A stretch of DNA of 27,764 bases from Bacteroidota bacterium (GCA_023229405.1 JALNZH010000013.1:1-27764); one strand, 5' to 3'; positions 17,077 to 26,115 are shown, numbered from the stretch's first letter. Notes: a model not told the origin generated them from the sequence alone. Program-made: numbers and translations.

Positions 17077-17179
17077 TGATCTGCCCGGAAGAGCAGATGC
17101 AATGGACTGTACTACAAGCTCAAGAGTGACGTTAAGAAGTTTGTCCTATTCATGAATACAATAGTAAGGTGAAGCAGTA

Positions 17180-18037
17180 ATGGTGAAAATTACAAAACAG
17201 TACACGAACAGAGAGAGTCAGTCGCTGGACAAGTATCTTCAGGAGATCGGGAAAGTCGATCTGCTGACGCCGGATGAGGAGATCGATCTTGCGAAGCGCA
17301 TTAAAAAGGGCGAACAGCGTGCGCTGGAGAAATTAACGAAGGCAAACCTCCGATTCGTGGTGAGCGTGGCGAAGCAATATCAGAATCAGGGATTGTCGCT
17401 CGGCGATTTGATCAACGAAGGAAATCTCGGATTGATTAAAGCGGCGAAACGGTTCGACGAAACCCGCGGGTTCAAATTTATTTCATATGCCGTATGGTGG
17501 ATCAGGCAGTCGATTCTTCAGGCGCTTGCCGAACAATCCCGTATTGTTCGTTTGCCGTTGAATCGCGTCGGTGCATTGAACAAGATCGGAAAAGCGTTCA
17601 GCCAGTTGGAACAGGAATTCGAACGCGAACCGAGCGCTAGCGAACTTGCGGAAGAATTGGATATGTCCGTATTTGAAGTTGCCGACACGCTGAAAATTTC
17701 CGGACGGCATCTTTCTGTCGATGCGCCGTTCGCACAAGGCGAAGATAACCGCTTGCTCGACGTAATTCAGGATGAACGACAGCCTGCGCCCGATTCTATC
17801 CTGATGGATGAGTCATTAAAAGAAGAAGTGAAACGCGCGCTGGCGACATTAAGCGAACGTGAATCGGAAGTAATCAGACTTTATTTCGGGCTGCACAAGG
17901 AACACTCATTGACGCTGGAAGAAATCGGTGAAAAATTCAATCTCACACGCGAACGCGTCCGTCAGATTAAGGAAAAAGCGATTCGCCGGCTGCGGCATGC
18001 ATCGCGCAGCAAGAACCTCCGGTCGTATCTTGGATAA
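17180..18037 (+). CDS. rpoD: RNA polymerase sigma-70 factor, RpoD/SigA type (short form)
   Basis: The 285-residue protein is a housekeeping-type sigma factor lacking the long acidic region 1.1, as is usual in Bacteroidota and Chlorobiota. Region 1.2 is [20 protein letters not shown]. Region 2 includes [38 protein letters not shown] and the -10-recognition and melting part [13 protein letters not shown]. Region 3 follows from [12 protein letters not shown]. Region 4 ends with the helix-turn-helix [20 protein letters not shown], recognising the -35 element. AAGGTGAAG (17166-17174) precedes the ATG. A hairpin resembling a terminator lies 25 bases after the stop, inside the start of the next gene. 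The preceding gap holds the PIN-toxin remnant, so the promoter should lie between 17077 and 17179. Confidence 0.95.
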   Translation: MVKITKQYTNRESQSLDKYLQEIGKVDLLTPDEEIDLAKRIKKGEQRALEKLTKANLRFVVSVAKQYQNQGLSLGDLINEGNLGLIKAAKRFDETRGFKFISYAVWWIRQSILQALAEQSRIVRLPLNRVGALNKIGKAFSQLEQEFEREPSASELAEELDMSVFEVADTLKISGRHLSVDAPFAQGEDNRLLDVIQDERQPAPDSILMDESLKEEVKRALATLSERESEVIRLYFGLHKEHSLTLEEIGEKFNLTRERVRQIKEKAIRRLRHASRSKNLRSYLG

Positions 18038-18040
18038 TCG

Positions 18041-18748
18041 ATGATAACGTTGTTCGATCATAAGCCCCTTCGTTTTTATAGAGGGGGCTTTTCATTTCTC
18101 GTTTTTGCGCTCTCCTTCTGGCTGATCGGCTGCGGCACATCGTCGCCGCGCTTCGCCGGGAAAGACTCCGGCAAAAGTGAATCGAAGAAGGCGAAAAAAG
18201 GGAACATCCGCTTCTCTTCAAAAGTAATTGAAGAGGAAACGAAAGAGGATGACAAGAAAGTTGATCTGAAAAGTGTTGAACTGCGGTTTAGCAGTGTAAA
18301 ACCTTCGACAGTCCCTGTTGCACCCAAAAAAGAGACTGTAGATTCGAAGCGAACCGAGGATGCTACTCCGGGGAGTTTTGAACGACAGAAGATGATGGAT
18401 GCGATTCTTGCATGGATGGGAACTCCGTACGAATACGGAGGAGAGTCGAAAAGCGGTATCGATTGTTCGGCATTCTCACGGGAGATCTTCCGCACGAGCG
18501 GCGGGATGAACCTTCCCCGGAGCACGGAAGAACAGGTCAAACTCGGGATATCGGTTTCGCAAGAGAATTTGAAATTCGGTGATTTGATTTTTTTTAATAC
18601 CACCGGACAGAATCCTTCGCATGTCGGAATTTATATCGGAGATGATATGTTTGCTCATGCCAGTGTCAGTTTCGGGGTGACACTCTCGTCGCTATATTCG
18701 TCGTATTATAAGAAAAGGTATACTGAAGCGAGACGAGTGATACAATAA
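18041..18748 (+). CDS. NlpC/P60-family peptidoglycan hydrolase, lipoprotein
   Basis: The 235-residue protein has a lipoprotein signal peptide: a hydrophobic stretch (FSFLVFALSFWLIGC) ending in the lipobox LIGC, with Cys31 as the lipidation site. Residues 32-110 are a charged low-complexity linker. The C-terminal NlpC/P60 domain (about 115-235) has the catalytic Cys142 in GIDCSAF, His194 in NPSHVGIYIG, and His206 in MFAHAS as the likely third residue. Such enzymes cleave D-gamma-glutamyl-diamino acid bonds or related links in cell-wall peptides. The ATG lies three bases after the rpoD stop with only a weak GGAT upstream. The first codons contain a 9-bp hairpin (18062-18090) that may dampen expression or end rpoD transcription. 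Confidence 0.9.
   Translation: MITLFDHKPLRFYRGGFSFLVFALSFWLIGCGTSSPRFAGKDSGKSESKKAKKGNIRFSSKVIEEETKEDDKKVDLKSVELRFSSVKPSTVPVAPKKETVDSKRTEDATPGSFERQKMMDAILAWMGTPYEYGGESKSGIDCSAFSREIFRTSGGMNLPRSTEEQVKLGISVSQENLKFGDLIFFNTTGQNPSHVGIYIGDDMFAHASVSFGVTLSSLYSSYYKKRYTEARRVIQ
18062..18090 (+). terminator. Hairpin just after rpoD, inside the first codons of the NlpC/P60 gene
   Basis: AAGCCCCTT (18062-18070) pairs with AGGGGGCTT (18082-18090) over nine positions including one G-U, with an 11-base loop. TTCATTTCTCGTTTTT follows. It resembles an intrinsic terminator for rpoD but falls within codons 8-17 of the lipoprotein gene. It might act as an attenuator that lets only part of the transcripts continue. 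Confidence 0.5.
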
Positions 18749-18811
18749 CGAAATTGATTTGTTGGAGTATTGAACCAATGAATCAATGAAACACATACAA
18801 TAGTTTTTTGT

Positions 18812-18817
18812 AAGGAG
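18812..18817 (+). promoter_or_regulatory. Strong ribosome-binding site fixing the GTG start of def
   Basis: AAGGAG lies five bases before the GTG at 18823 and is the best Shine-Dalgarno match in the window. It supports the non-ATG start of the deformylase gene, since no in-frame ATG lies nearby. Confidence 0.7.
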
Positions 18818-18822
18818 TCATT

Positions 18823-19395
18823 GTGGCAACTTTACCGATTTATCTATACGGCAACGACATACTAAAAAAGAAAGCGAAACATCTTTCCGAAATTACGGAT
18901 CATGATATTACGCTGATTCAAGATATGTTCGAAACGATGCGTGAATCCAACGGTATCGGACTTGCCGCGAACCAAGTGGGGGAATTAAAACAGATTCTGG
19001 TTTTGGATATTACGGAGATGGAAGCGGGCGAGGGAACGAAACCGTTGGCGATGATCAATCCGACGATTATCGACGACGAGGGGGAATGGGAGATGGAAGA
19101 AGGCTGCCTGAGTATTCCCGACGTGCGTGAAAAAGTGTGGCGTGCGGAAAAGATCAGGGTAAAATTCACCGACGTGAATATGAATGAAGTGGAGCTTGAT
19201 GCCGACGGAATGCTTGCCCGTGTAATTTTGCATGAAATGGATCATCTGAACGGTGTCCTATTCCTGGATCATCTTTCTTCAACGAAACGCACGCTCCTCC
19301 GTGCTAAACTGAAACGGATCATGAAAGGAGATGTGGAAACGTCGTACGAAGTGGTCATCTCCGGAGAACCGAAGTCGAAAACAAAAAAGAAATAA
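18823..19395 (+). CDS. def: Peptide deformylase
   Basis: This 190-residue metalloenzyme removes the N-formyl group from nascent proteins at the ribosome exit. All three signature motifs are intact: GIGLAANQVG (motif 1), EEGCLSIPDVREKV with the metal-binding cysteine (motif 2) and ILHEMDHLNGVLF with the HExxH metal and acid-base residues (motif 3). The C-terminal tail is lysine-rich. The GTG start is supported by AAGGAG five bases upstream. The TAA stop shares its last base with the ATG of fmt, so def and fmt are translationally coupled. This pairing is common because the two enzymes remove and add the formyl group. Confidence 0.97.
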   Translation: MATLPIYLYGNDILKKKAKHLSEITDHDITLIQDMFETMRESNGIGLAANQVGELKQILVLDITEMEAGEGTKPLAMINPTIIDDEGEWEMEEGCLSIPDVREKVWRAEKIRVKFTDVNMNEVELDADGMLARVILHEMDHLNGVLFLDHLSSTKRTLLRAKLKRIMKGDVETSYEVVISGEPKSKTKKK

Positions 19396-20327
19396 TGAAG
19401 ATTGTATTTATGGGTACTCCGGATTTTGCTGTGCCGAGTCTGGAATTGCTGGTACAACACGGTTACACCGTCTCCGCTGTCGTCACAGCTCCGGACAAAC
19501 CGCGCGGCCGAGGACAGCAAGTCAGTTTTACTCCCGTCAAAGAAATATCGTTAAAACATTCTATCCCGGTGCTTCAGCCCGATTCACTCAAAGATCCGCA
19601 CTTCATTTCTCAATTATCTTCCCTTTCACCAGACATCTTTGTTGTTGTAGCATTCCGTATACTGCCGAAAGATGTTTATACAATTCCTTCTAAAGGATCG
19701 TTTAATTTGCATGCATCCCTTCTTCCGAAATACCGCGGCGCCGCACCGATCAATTGGGCGATAATTAACGGTGACCGAGAATCCGGCGTCACAACATTCT
19801 TTTTGCAGGAAAAAGTAGATACGGGAAATGTTATTCTTCAGCGGCGTGTTCCGATTACGGATGAAATGAATGCCGGCGCATTGCACGATGCTCTTTCCGA
19901 ACTTGGCGCAGCAGCCGTCTTGGAAACTGTACAGAAGATCGAACTCGGTTCTGCAACACCGCAGGCACAAAATGATACGCTCGCTACTCCCGCTCCGAAA
20001 ATCTTTAAAGAAACATGCCGTATCAACTGGAATGGAACCACACACCAGCTACATAATTTCATTCGCGGACTTTCTCCATATCCTGCGGCGTGGACTATGC
20101 ACGACGGAAAGACGATCAAGATCTATAAAACGCGAAAAGCGGAGATCAGAGATCAGAGATTAGAGATCAGAAGAGGAGAAATTAATATCCACAATGCCGG
20201 ACTTCTTGTGAAAACATCTGATGCGTGGTTGGAGATTCTGGAGCTTCAGCAAGAAGGAAAAAAAAGAATGGGAACGGAAGAATTTTTAAGAGGTTACCGT
20301 TTTAATTCGGGTGATCGATTGGAATAG
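19395..20327 (+). CDS. fmt: Methionyl-tRNA formyltransferase
   Basis: The 310-residue protein has the normal length for the enzyme that formylates initiator Met-tRNA with 10-formyl-tetrahydrofolate. The N-terminus KIVFMGTPDFAVPSLELL is canonical. The catalytic core shows FNLHASLLPKYRGAAPINWA, which contains the catalytic Asn and His and the SLLPxxRG folate-binding motif, followed by the VDTGNVI Asp. The C-terminal tRNA-binding barrel begins near residue 205 (INWNGTTHQLHNFIRGL). A four-copy 7-base repeat (20142-20169) sits within this domain and encodes EIRDQRLEIR. It is likely a surface-loop insertion, and the frame stays open through it. Translation is coupled to def by the TAATG overlap. 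Confidence 0.96.
   Translation: MKIVFMGTPDFAVPSLELLVQHGYTVSAVVTAPDKPRGRGQQVSFTPVKEISLKHSIPVLQPDSLKDPHFISQLSSLSPDIFVVVAFRILPKDVYTIPSKGSFNLHASLLPKYRGAAPINWAIINGDRESGVTTFFLQEKVDTGNVILQRRVPITDEMNAGALHDALSELGAAAVLETVQKIELGSATPQAQNDTLATPAPKIFKETCRINWNGTTHQLHNFIRGLSPYPAAWTMHDGKTIKIYKTRKAEIRDQRLEIRRGEINIHNAGLLVKTSDAWLEILELQQEGKKRMGTEEFLRGYRFNSGDRLE
20142..20169 (+). repeat. Four-copy heptamer tandem repeat inside fmt
   Basis: GAGATCA occurs in tandem at 20142-20148, 20149-20155, 20156-20162 (as GAGATTA) and 20163-20169. The unit is not a multiple of three, so gain or loss of one copy would shift the fmt frame. The present copy number keeps the frame open. Confidence 0.85.
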
Positions 20328-20397
20328 TATTTGGAAGTAGTATTGTAAAATATTAGCGGCGTCATTCTGCCGACTGATCTATGTATGTAAATCATCG

Positions 20398-20772
20398 CTA
20401 AAAATTTTCTCCTGCGTAAAAACCAGCCCAGGTTGCTATCAGGCACCCGAACAAACTCATTCCTGCATTTAATCCCGCGGCAAACAGGTTTCCCGATTTG
20501 ATCAATGCAAATGTATCGTAGCTGAACGAAGAGAATGTCGTAAACCCGCCGAGAATACCGATGATCAGCAATAACCGTACATTCTGGCTGACGACGAACC
20601 GTTCCTGAAACAATGTCATCAACAATCCGATGAAAAAACAGCCGATAATGTTCACCAGCATAGTCCCATACGGAAATAGACTTTCCGTTTTCGTCTGGAC
20701 GAGCGAAGCCAATCCAAAGCGAGCAATACTTCCCAAAAATCCACCTAAACCGATAAATAAATACTTTTCCAT
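20398..20772 (-). CDS. crcB: Fluoride exporter CrcB/Fluc family
   Basis: The 124-residue protein has four hydrophobic segments, as expected for the dual-topology Fluc channel that exports fluoride. GGFLGSIARFGLASLV lies at the N-terminus. The conserved asparagine is in GTMLVNIIGCFFIGL (37-51), and the polar pore track is GGFTTFSSFSYDTFAL (75-90). It is a single gene, so a homodimer is expected. The upstream region (20773-20880, shared with parA) shows no recognisable fluoride riboswitch. It converges with fmt across a 70-base gap and diverges from parA. Confidence 0.93.
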   Translation of the reverse strand: MEKYLFIGLGGFLGSIARFGLASLVQTKTESLFPYGTMLVNIIGCFFIGLLMTLFQERFVVSQNVRLLLIIGILGGFTTFSSFSYDTFALIKSGNLFAAGLNAGMSLFGCLIATWAGFYAGENF

Positions 20773-20799
20773 AAGAGATTGTGAATCAACGCAAATTCA

Positions 20800-20828
20800 T
20801 TGCTTCCATTTTTGAAATGCAGTATATT
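20800..20828 (+). promoter_or_regulatory. Candidate promoter for parAB
   Basis: TATATT (20823-20828) matches the -10 box at 5 of 6 positions. TTGCTT (20800-20805), 17 bases before it, is a weaker -35 box. The pair lies about 50 bases before the parA ATG in the divergent gap with crcB. Support is from consensus similarity only. Confidence 0.3.
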
Positions 20829-20880
20829 AATGGACGAATTGAAATAAAATAAGAAATTTTCATCCAAGATAAAGCGTTCC

Positions 20881-21699
20881 ATGGGAAAAGTGATAGCCAT
20901 AGCGAATCAAAAGGGGGGTGTGGGAAAAACCACCACTGCGGTGAATCTTGCGGCATCGCTGGCTGCTGCCGAACATGAAACGCTCTTGATCGACATCGAT
21001 CCGCAGGCGAATGCCACCAGTGGTGTGGGAATTGAGAGCAAATCGCTCGAAAAAAGCACATATGAAGTAATTTATGGCAGTGTTACCGCACAGGATGCGA
21101 TCATCAAAACGTCCATGCCGTTTCTTTCGCTTCTTCCATCCCACATTAATATGGTCGGATTGGAAGTGGAATTGGTGAACGAAGAGGAACGCGAGCAAAA
21201 ATTGCGGGCAGCTCTTGCACCCGTCCGAAAGAAGTTCGAATATATCATCATCGATTGTCCGCCGTCTCTCAGTTTAATCACCTTGAATGCTCTCACCGCT
21301 TCGGATTCCGTATTGATCCCGGTACAGTGCGAATATTATGCGCTGGAAGGTTTGGGACAATTGTTGAATACAATCAACGGCGTGAAAAAAACATTCAATC
21401 CTTCGCTGGATATTGAAGGTGTGCTGATGACGATGTTCGATTCCCGGCTGCGGCTGTCTAACCAGATTGTTGATGAAGTAAAAAAATATTTCGGCGAGAA
21501 GGTTTTCTCGGTGATCGTCACTAGAAATGTGCGCCTAAGTGAAGCCCCGAGTTTCGGGAAACCAATTCTGTTATACGATGCCGTATCGTCCGGCAGCAAG
21601 AACTACATCGATCTTGCAAAAGAAGTAATGAAGAATTATGACCAACAGCGTGCCTCCCACCGGCAGGCGACAATGAAATCTGTTTCCCAATCCATCTAA
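20881..21699 (+). CDS. parA: Chromosome partitioning ATPase ParA/Soj
   Basis: The 272-residue protein is a deviant Walker-A ATPase that binds DNA non-specifically and drives ParB-origin complexes apart. The Walker A motif is KGGVGKTT (11-18), starting with the signature lysine. The A' box is [14 protein letters not shown] (35-48), and Walker B is [14 protein letters not shown]. The small size, without an N-terminal helix-turn-helix, is typical of chromosomal Soj-type proteins rather than type Ia plasmid ParA. ParB follows after four bases on the same strand, so the two form one operon. The ATG has no clear ribosome-binding site. No replication or gidB gene is nearby, and I saw no canonical parS site in the window. 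Confidence 0.96.
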   Translation: MGKVIAIANQKGGVGKTTTAVNLAASLAAAEHETLLIDIDPQANATSGVGIESKSLEKSTYEVIYGSVTAQDAIIKTSMPFLSLLPSHINMVGLEVELVNEEEREQKLRAALAPVRKKFEYIIIDCPPSLSLITLNALTASDSVLIPVQCEYYALEGLGQLLNTINGVKKTFNPSLDIEGVLMTMFDSRLRLSNQIVDEVKKYFGEKVFSVIVTRNVRLSEAPSFGKPILLYDAVSSGSKNYIDLAKEVMKNYDQQRASHRQATMKSVSQSI

Positions 21700-21703
21700 G
21701 TCC

Positions 21704-22615
21704 ATGTCTGATCAAAAATCGAAGTCAGTGTTAGGGAAAGGCCTCAGCGCTCTTATTCCGCGGATTCCGGAACGGAACATTCCGTCGTCATTGCCGGTCT
21801 CCAGAGATGGTGTGCAGACCACATCTACACTCGAAATCGAGATCGCTCGCATTTCCCCGAATCCGTATCAGCCACGATTGGATTTTGATCAGCGTTCACT
21901 GGAAGAATTAAAGCAATCGATCAAACAAAACGGCATCATCCAGCCGATTACGGTACGCAAGATGATCAGCGGAACGTATGAACTGATCTCTGGCGAACGG
22001 CGTGTACGTGCGTCGCAGGAATTAGGAAAAAGAACCATCCCGGCGTACATCATCACTGTTGAGACCGATGCTGAGATGCTCGAACTTGGATTGATTGAAA
22101 ATCTGCAGCGTGAGAACTTGAATCCGATCGAAGTATCGTTATCGTTCAAGCGGTTGCTTGATGAATGTAATTTAACACAAGATCAGGTAGCGGAAAAAGT
22201 AGGGAAAGAACGTTCCACCGTCACAAATTTTCTCCGTCTGTTGAAATTGCCGGAGAAGATCCGCCAGGGTGTTCGCGAGAATAAGATATCGATGGGACAT
22301 GCGCGGGCGCTGCTCGGCGTACAGGATGAGAAGAAGCAATTAAAGTTGTTTTCGAAGATCGTCGAAGATGGCTGGTCCGTTCGAAGGATCGAAGATGAGG
22401 TGAAAGGGAAAGAAGCAAAACGATCTTCAAAATCACCGTCAAAAATTTCCACCCTACGGGGCGATGCAGGATTTCAACAGATTGAAACGAGATTACGTCA
22501 TCAATTCGGAACAAAGATCAGCATCCGGAAAAATGCTTCCGGCGGAGGCGAGATTGGGATTGAATACTATAATGCGGATGATCTTGACCGTTTGATCGAT
22601 CTTCTGGAATCATAA
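21704..22615 (+). CDS. parB: Chromosome partitioning protein ParB/Spo0J
   Basis: The 303-residue protein is a parS-binding CTPase clamp that partners ParA. The N-terminal GKGLSALIP is the ParA-interacting tail. The N-terminal domain shows NPYQPR (53-58), the CTP-binding GERR box (97-100) and the ENLQREN box (132-138). The central helix-turn-helix follows (LTQDQVAEKVGKERSTVTNF), then the KISMGHARALL segment. The final 50 residues form the dimerisation domain. Everything needed appears present. The gene lies 4 bases after parA and 14 bases before the ridA-like gene. Confidence 0.96.
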   Translation: MSDQKSKSVLGKGLSALIPRIPERNIPSSLPVSRDGVQTTSTLEIEIARISPNPYQPRLDFDQRSLEELKQSIKQNGIIQPITVRKMISGTYELISGERRVRASQELGKRTIPAYIITVETDAEMLELGLIENLQRENLNPIEVSLSFKRLLDECNLTQDQVAEKVGKERSTVTNFLRLLKLPEKIRQGVRENKISMGHARALLGVQDEKKQLKLFSKIVEDGWSVRRIEDEVKGKEAKRSSKSPSKISTLRGDAGFQQIETRLRHQFGTKISIRKNASGGGEIGIEYYNADDLDRLIDLLES

Positions 22616-22629
22616 TTCGGAGTGTACTA

Positions 22630-23082
22630 ATGCGAAGTATTGTCGTTGTGATATTTCTCATTTCACTGAGCGCTGCTCAAACGAATAACGAAAAACCTAT
22701 GAAAACAATTATCAAAACCGAACAAGCACCTCTGCCAATCGGACCGTATAATCAAGCGGTGGCGACGCAGGGACAACTATTATTTACCGCAGGTCAGATT
22801 GCACTCGATCCGAAGAGCGGTCAAATGATCGGAACAACGATACAGGATCAGACCAAGCAGGTATGTGAAAATTTAAAGGCAATCCTGCATGCATCGCATA
22901 CGGATTTCAAACATGCCGTGAAGACAACAGTGTTCCTAAAAAATTTTAACGACTTTGCAGCGATGAACGAGATTTATGCTCTATATTTCGGAGAAGCATC
23001 GCCGGCTCGTTCCACAGTCGAAGTGGTACGGCTTCCCAAAGATGCACTTGTTGAAATTGAAATCGTTGCACTCATCCCCTAA
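22630..23082 (+). CDS. RidA/YjgF/UK114-family protein with an apparent signal peptide
   Basis: Residues 24-150 form a complete RidA domain: KTEQAPLPIGPYNQAVATQG, LFTAGQIALDPKSG, and the conserved arginine in ASPARSTVEVVRLP. RidA hydrolyses reactive enamine/imine intermediates from PLP enzymes, normally in the cytoplasm. Here the first 18 residues (MRSIVVVIFLISLSAAQT) look like a short signal peptide with an SAAQ cleavage site. That start has GGAG at 22619-22622, seven bases upstream, whereas the alternative ATG at 22699, which gives a classical 127-residue cytoplasmic RidA, has only a weak one. An exported form is therefore favoured but not proven. The next gene starts on the base after the stop and is also predicted to be exported. 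Confidence 0.85.
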   Translation: MRSIVVVIFLISLSAAQTNNEKPMKTIIKTEQAPLPIGPYNQAVATQGQLLFTAGQIALDPKSGQMIGTTIQDQTKQVCENLKAILHASHTDFKHAVKTTVFLKNFNDFAAMNEIYALYFGEASPARSTVEVVRLPKDALVEIEIVALIP

Positions 23083-23682
23083 ATGAAACTTTCATTACTA
23101 TATTCGCTGACCTGTCTGCTGATGATAGTCACAGTCGGATCAGCGCAATATGTTTCGCGATATGAGCATTCAATGTACGCTCCTCATTTTTCCCCTTTCA
23201 CTGCCGATACAATTGGCCACCGGATCATCAACGAAGACTCGCTGATTGCTGCGCAGATCGGAATTGTGGACACCACCATTCTTCCACCAAAATCCACTAC
23301 AATCGCTATGTTTGGTTCAATGGTACTTCCCGGAGCAGGACAGATGTATAATGAATCGTATTGGAAAACACCGGTTGTGTGGGGATTGGGTTATTATTTC
23401 TACTCTGTGTATCGGCGGCAGGACGATTTATACCGAACATACCGTTTCCAATACGACACATCGATAACATCGGCACAACCGGGTGGAGATACCGACCTGC
23501 GCAATCTGAGGGATTTTTATAAAAATCAACGGAATGAATTCGGATGGTATTTGGCAATTACGTATATCGTAAACGTTGTAGATGCCTATGTTGATGCGGC
23601 GTTATTTAATTTTGAAGTGAGTCCTAACCTGCAGGGAACGAATGATTGGCGGATGCGTATACGCATCCCCATCCGAAATTGA
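23083..23682 (+). CDS. DUF5683-like membrane protein
   Basis: The 199-residue protein starts with a signal peptide (LSLLYSLTCLLMIVTVGSAQY). Its core segment SMVLPGAGQMYNESYWKTP, followed by a hydrophobic VVWGLGYYFYSVYRR, matches the LPG.GQ.YN..YWK pattern that I associate with DUF5683 proteins of Bacteroidota-type bacteria. These are small envelope proteins of unknown function. A further hydrophobic patch (GWYLAITYIVNVVDAYVDAALF) lies near the C-terminus. The gene begins on the base after the ridA-like stop, so it is co-transcribed and probably translationally coupled. Its place next to parAB resembles other Bacteroidota/Chlorobiota layouts from memory. Function is unknown. Confidence 0.75.
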   Translation: MKLSLLYSLTCLLMIVTVGSAQYVSRYEHSMYAPHFSPFTADTIGHRIINEDSLIAAQIGIVDTTILPPKSTTIAMFGSMVLPGAGQMYNESYWKTPVVWGLGYYFYSVYRRQDDLYRTYRFQYDTSITSAQPGGDTDLRNLRDFYKNQRNEFGWYLAITYIVNVVDAYVDAALFNFEVSPNLQGTNDWRMRIRIPIRN

Positions 23683-23818
23683 AACAATGAAACAAATTAA
23701 AGTCCATGTCATCAGCATCGTTTTCAATCGAGTCGACATGTTGTAGATTCGGCAAAAGGCGATACTCAACAAGAACAATATGCATGAAACATTCACAATA
23801 CAATGATGCGAGGTCAAT

Positions 23819-26077
23819 ATGAAAATACGTGATCAAGAGGCCCTTGACTATCACAGCCAGGGTCGTAAAGGAAAACTAGAAATTTCACCCACAAAACCAT
23901 TCTCCACTCAACGAGATCTTTCCTTAGCATACACACCAGGCGTTGCCGTTCCCTGTCTGGAGATCGAAAAAAATCCCGACGATGTCTACAAGTATACTGC
24001 CAAAGGAAATCTTGTTGCCGTTGTTTCGAACGGTACTGCTGTTCTTGGCCTAGGCAACATCGGACCAGAAGCCGGGAAACCGGTGATGGAAGGGAAAGCG
24101 GTGTTGTTCAAAAAATTTTCGGACATCGATGTGTTCGATATCGAGATTAATGCAAAAACACCAGCGGAAATCATTAAAGTAGTTCAAGCACTCGAGCCGA
24201 CGTTCGGCGGGATTAATCTGGAGGATATTAAAGCGCCGGATTGTTTTATTGTGGAAGAGGAACTACGTAAAACAATGAAGATCCCGGTGTTTCACGATGA
24301 TCAGCATGGTACGGCGATTATAACCGCAGCGGCGCTGATCAACGCTTTGGAGATCTCCAACAAGAAGATCGATGAAGTAAAGGTAGTCTATAACGGTGCC
24401 GGTGCAGCGGCGATTGCTTGTGCAAATCTTCAGGTCTCGCTCGGGATGAAAAAAGAGAATATGATTATGTGCGACACCAAGGGAGTGATCTATACCGGCC
24501 GGCCGAATGATATGAATTCCTATAAGGAAAAATATCAGAGTAACACCAAGGCGCGAACGCTGGCCGAAGCGCTCGTCGGCGCCGATGTGTTCGTCGGTCT
24601 TTCGGCAAAAGATTGTGTGACGAAAGAAATGGTGAAAACAATGGCACCGCATGCAATTATTTTCGCTATGGCAAATCCTGATCCGGAGATTTCACCGGAA
24701 GAAGTGGCAAGTGTCCGCAATGACGTGATTATGGCGACCGGCCGTTCGGATTATGCGAACCAGGTAAACAATGTGCTCGGATTCCCGTTTATTTTCCGCG
24801 GTGCGCTCGATGTGCGTGCAACAATGATCAACGAAGAAATGAAAAAAGCGGCTGTTCGTGCATTGTCGGAACTGGCGAAAGAAGATGTACCTGATTCCGT
24901 GATTAAGGCGTATGGCGGAAAGCCAATTACCTTTGGCAAAGAATATATTATTCCGAAACCTCTCGATCCGCGTGCATTGCGATTTGTTGCGACTGCAGTA
25001 GCAAAAGCCGCAGTGGACAGTGGTGTTGCCCGCGTACCAATTACGGACTGGGAAAAATACGGCGACAAACTGGAAGAGCGCCTTGGCCGATCGAAAAAAT
25101 TTACCAACCTGCTTTTTGCAAAAGCACGCAAATCTATGAAACGGATCATTTTCCCGGAAGGGGACGAAGAGAAAATTCTGCGTGCAGCACAGATTTTGAT
25201 AGATCAAAACATCGCGCAGCCGATTCTTGTTGGCAACGAAGAAAAAATTCAGAAAGCTATCCGCGATCTTCATCTGGAATTCGATTCCACTGTTGAGATC
25301 GTTGATCCAAAGACCTTCCCACAGCGCGGCCAGTTTGTTGAAGAATATTACAAGCTTCGTCAGCGAAAAGGTGTGACCCATTATTATGCGGAACGGGCGA
25401 TGCAGCAGCGCTTCTATTTCTCTATGATGATGGTCCGACTCGGATATGCGGATGGTGTTATTGCGGGTCTTACAACTAATTATCCCGATACGATTCGTCC
25501 CGCGTTGAATGTTATTGGTATGCGGAAAGGGATCAGAAATGTTTCCGGCATGTATGCAGTGATTGCAAAGAAGGGAACATACTTCTTCTCGGACACGACG
25601 GTGAATATCGATCCGGATGCCGATACATTGGCAGAGATTGCGCTGTTGACGGCGGAAACCGTGCAGCGATTTGACGTAGAGCCGAGACTGGCAATGTTGT
25701 CGTTCAGCAATTTCGGTGGAACAAAACATCCTCGATCGGAAAAGATCAAGCAGGCGGTCCAGATCATCAAATCGAAAAATCCGAATTTGATGGTGGATGG
25801 CGAAATGCAGGCCGATACGGCGGTGACGCCGGAAATTCTCGAGAAAGAATATCCGTTCAGTACGCTAAAAGGTGCTGCTAACGTGTTGATCTTCCCGAGT
25901 CTGAATTCTGCGAATATCGCGTACAAGTTGATGGGACGTATCGGCGAAGCTGAACTTATTGGACCGATTCTTATGGGAATGGCAAAACCAGTACATGTGT
26001 TGCAGCATGGTGCGGAAGTGACCGATATCGTCAATATGGTCGCTGTTTGCGCTGTTGATGCTCACGAATTAGAGTAA
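23819..26077 (+). CDS. maeB: NADP-dependent malic enzyme fused to a phosphotransacetylase-like domain (MaeB type)
   Basis: The 752-residue hybrid has a malic enzyme domain (about 1-410) and a C-terminal phosphate acetyltransferase-like domain (about 425-752). The first shows [33 protein letters not shown], the catalytic lysine in that segment, [11 protein letters not shown], the metal-binding [11 protein letters not shown] and the nucleotide-binding [13 protein letters not shown]. The second shows [26 protein letters not shown] and [11 protein letters not shown]. Such enzymes oxidatively decarboxylate malate to pyruvate with NADP+. The C-terminal domain in related enzymes lacks acetyltransferase activity and mediates acetyl-CoA regulation and oligomerisation. 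GAGG precedes the ATG by about 5 bases. A strong hairpin follows the gene. Confidence 0.95.
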   Translation: MKIRDQEALDYHSQGRKGKLEISPTKPFSTQRDLSLAYTPGVAVPCLEIEKNPDDVYKYTAKGNLVAVVSNGTAVLGLGNIGPEAGKPVMEGKAVLFKKFSDIDVFDIEINAKTPAEIIKVVQALEPTFGGINLEDIKAPDCFIVEEELRKTMKIPVFHDDQHGTAIITAAALINALEISNKKIDEVKVVYNGAGAAAIACANLQVSLGMKKENMIMCDTKGVIYTGRPNDMNSYKEKYQSNTKARTLAEALVGADVFVGLSAKDCVTKEMVKTMAPHAIIFAMANPDPEISPEEVASVRNDVIMATGRSDYANQVNNVLGFPFIFRGALDVRATMINEEMKKAAVRALSELAKEDVPDSVIKAYGGKPITFGKEYIIPKPLDPRALRFVATAVAKAAVDSGVARVPITDWEKYGDKLEERLGRSKKFTNLLFAKARKSMKRIIFPEGDEEKILRAAQILIDQNIAQPILVGNEEKIQKAIRDLHLEFDSTVEIVDPKTFPQRGQFVEEYYKLRQRKGVTHYYAERAMQQRFYFSMMMVRLGYADGVIAGLTTNYPDTIRPALNVIGMRKGIRNVSGMYAVIAKKGTYFFSDTTVNIDPDADTLAEIALLTAETVQRFDVEPRLAMLSFSNFGGTKHPRSEKIKQAVQIIKSKNPNLMVDGEMQADTAVTPEILEKEYPFSTLKGAANVLIFPSLNSANIAYKLMGRIGEAELIGPILMGMAKPVHVLQHGAEVTDIVNMVAVCAVDAHELE

Positions 26078-26087
26078 GTGGTTCATT

Positions 26088-26115
26088 ACGACCTCGCACA
26101 CAAATGCGAGGTCGT
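26088..26115. terminator. Perfect 11-bp hairpin after the malic enzyme gene
   Basis: ACGACCTCGCA (26088-26098) and TGCGAGGTCGT (26105-26115) pair perfectly around a six-base loop, ten bases after the malic enzyme stop. The nearest T-run (26131-26136) is 15 bases further on, so this is not a textbook intrinsic terminator, but a transcript-ending or 3'-protecting hairpin is the simplest reading. Confidence 0.55.

Noticed and set aside
16776..17102. Minus-strand open frame of 108 codons opposite the PIN remnant
   Set aside because: The opposite strand carries ordered PIN motifs, while this frame has none and no neighbours on its strand. It is a shadow frame.
20773..20880. Fluoride riboswitch upstream of crcB
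   Set aside because: The leader on the minus strand is AT-rich and I see none of the conserved riboswitch core.
20328..22629. Canonical parS site near parAB
   Set aside because: I found no match to the TGTTTCACGTGAAACA-type palindrome by eye here or elsewhere in the window. Sites usually lie near the origin, which may be outside.
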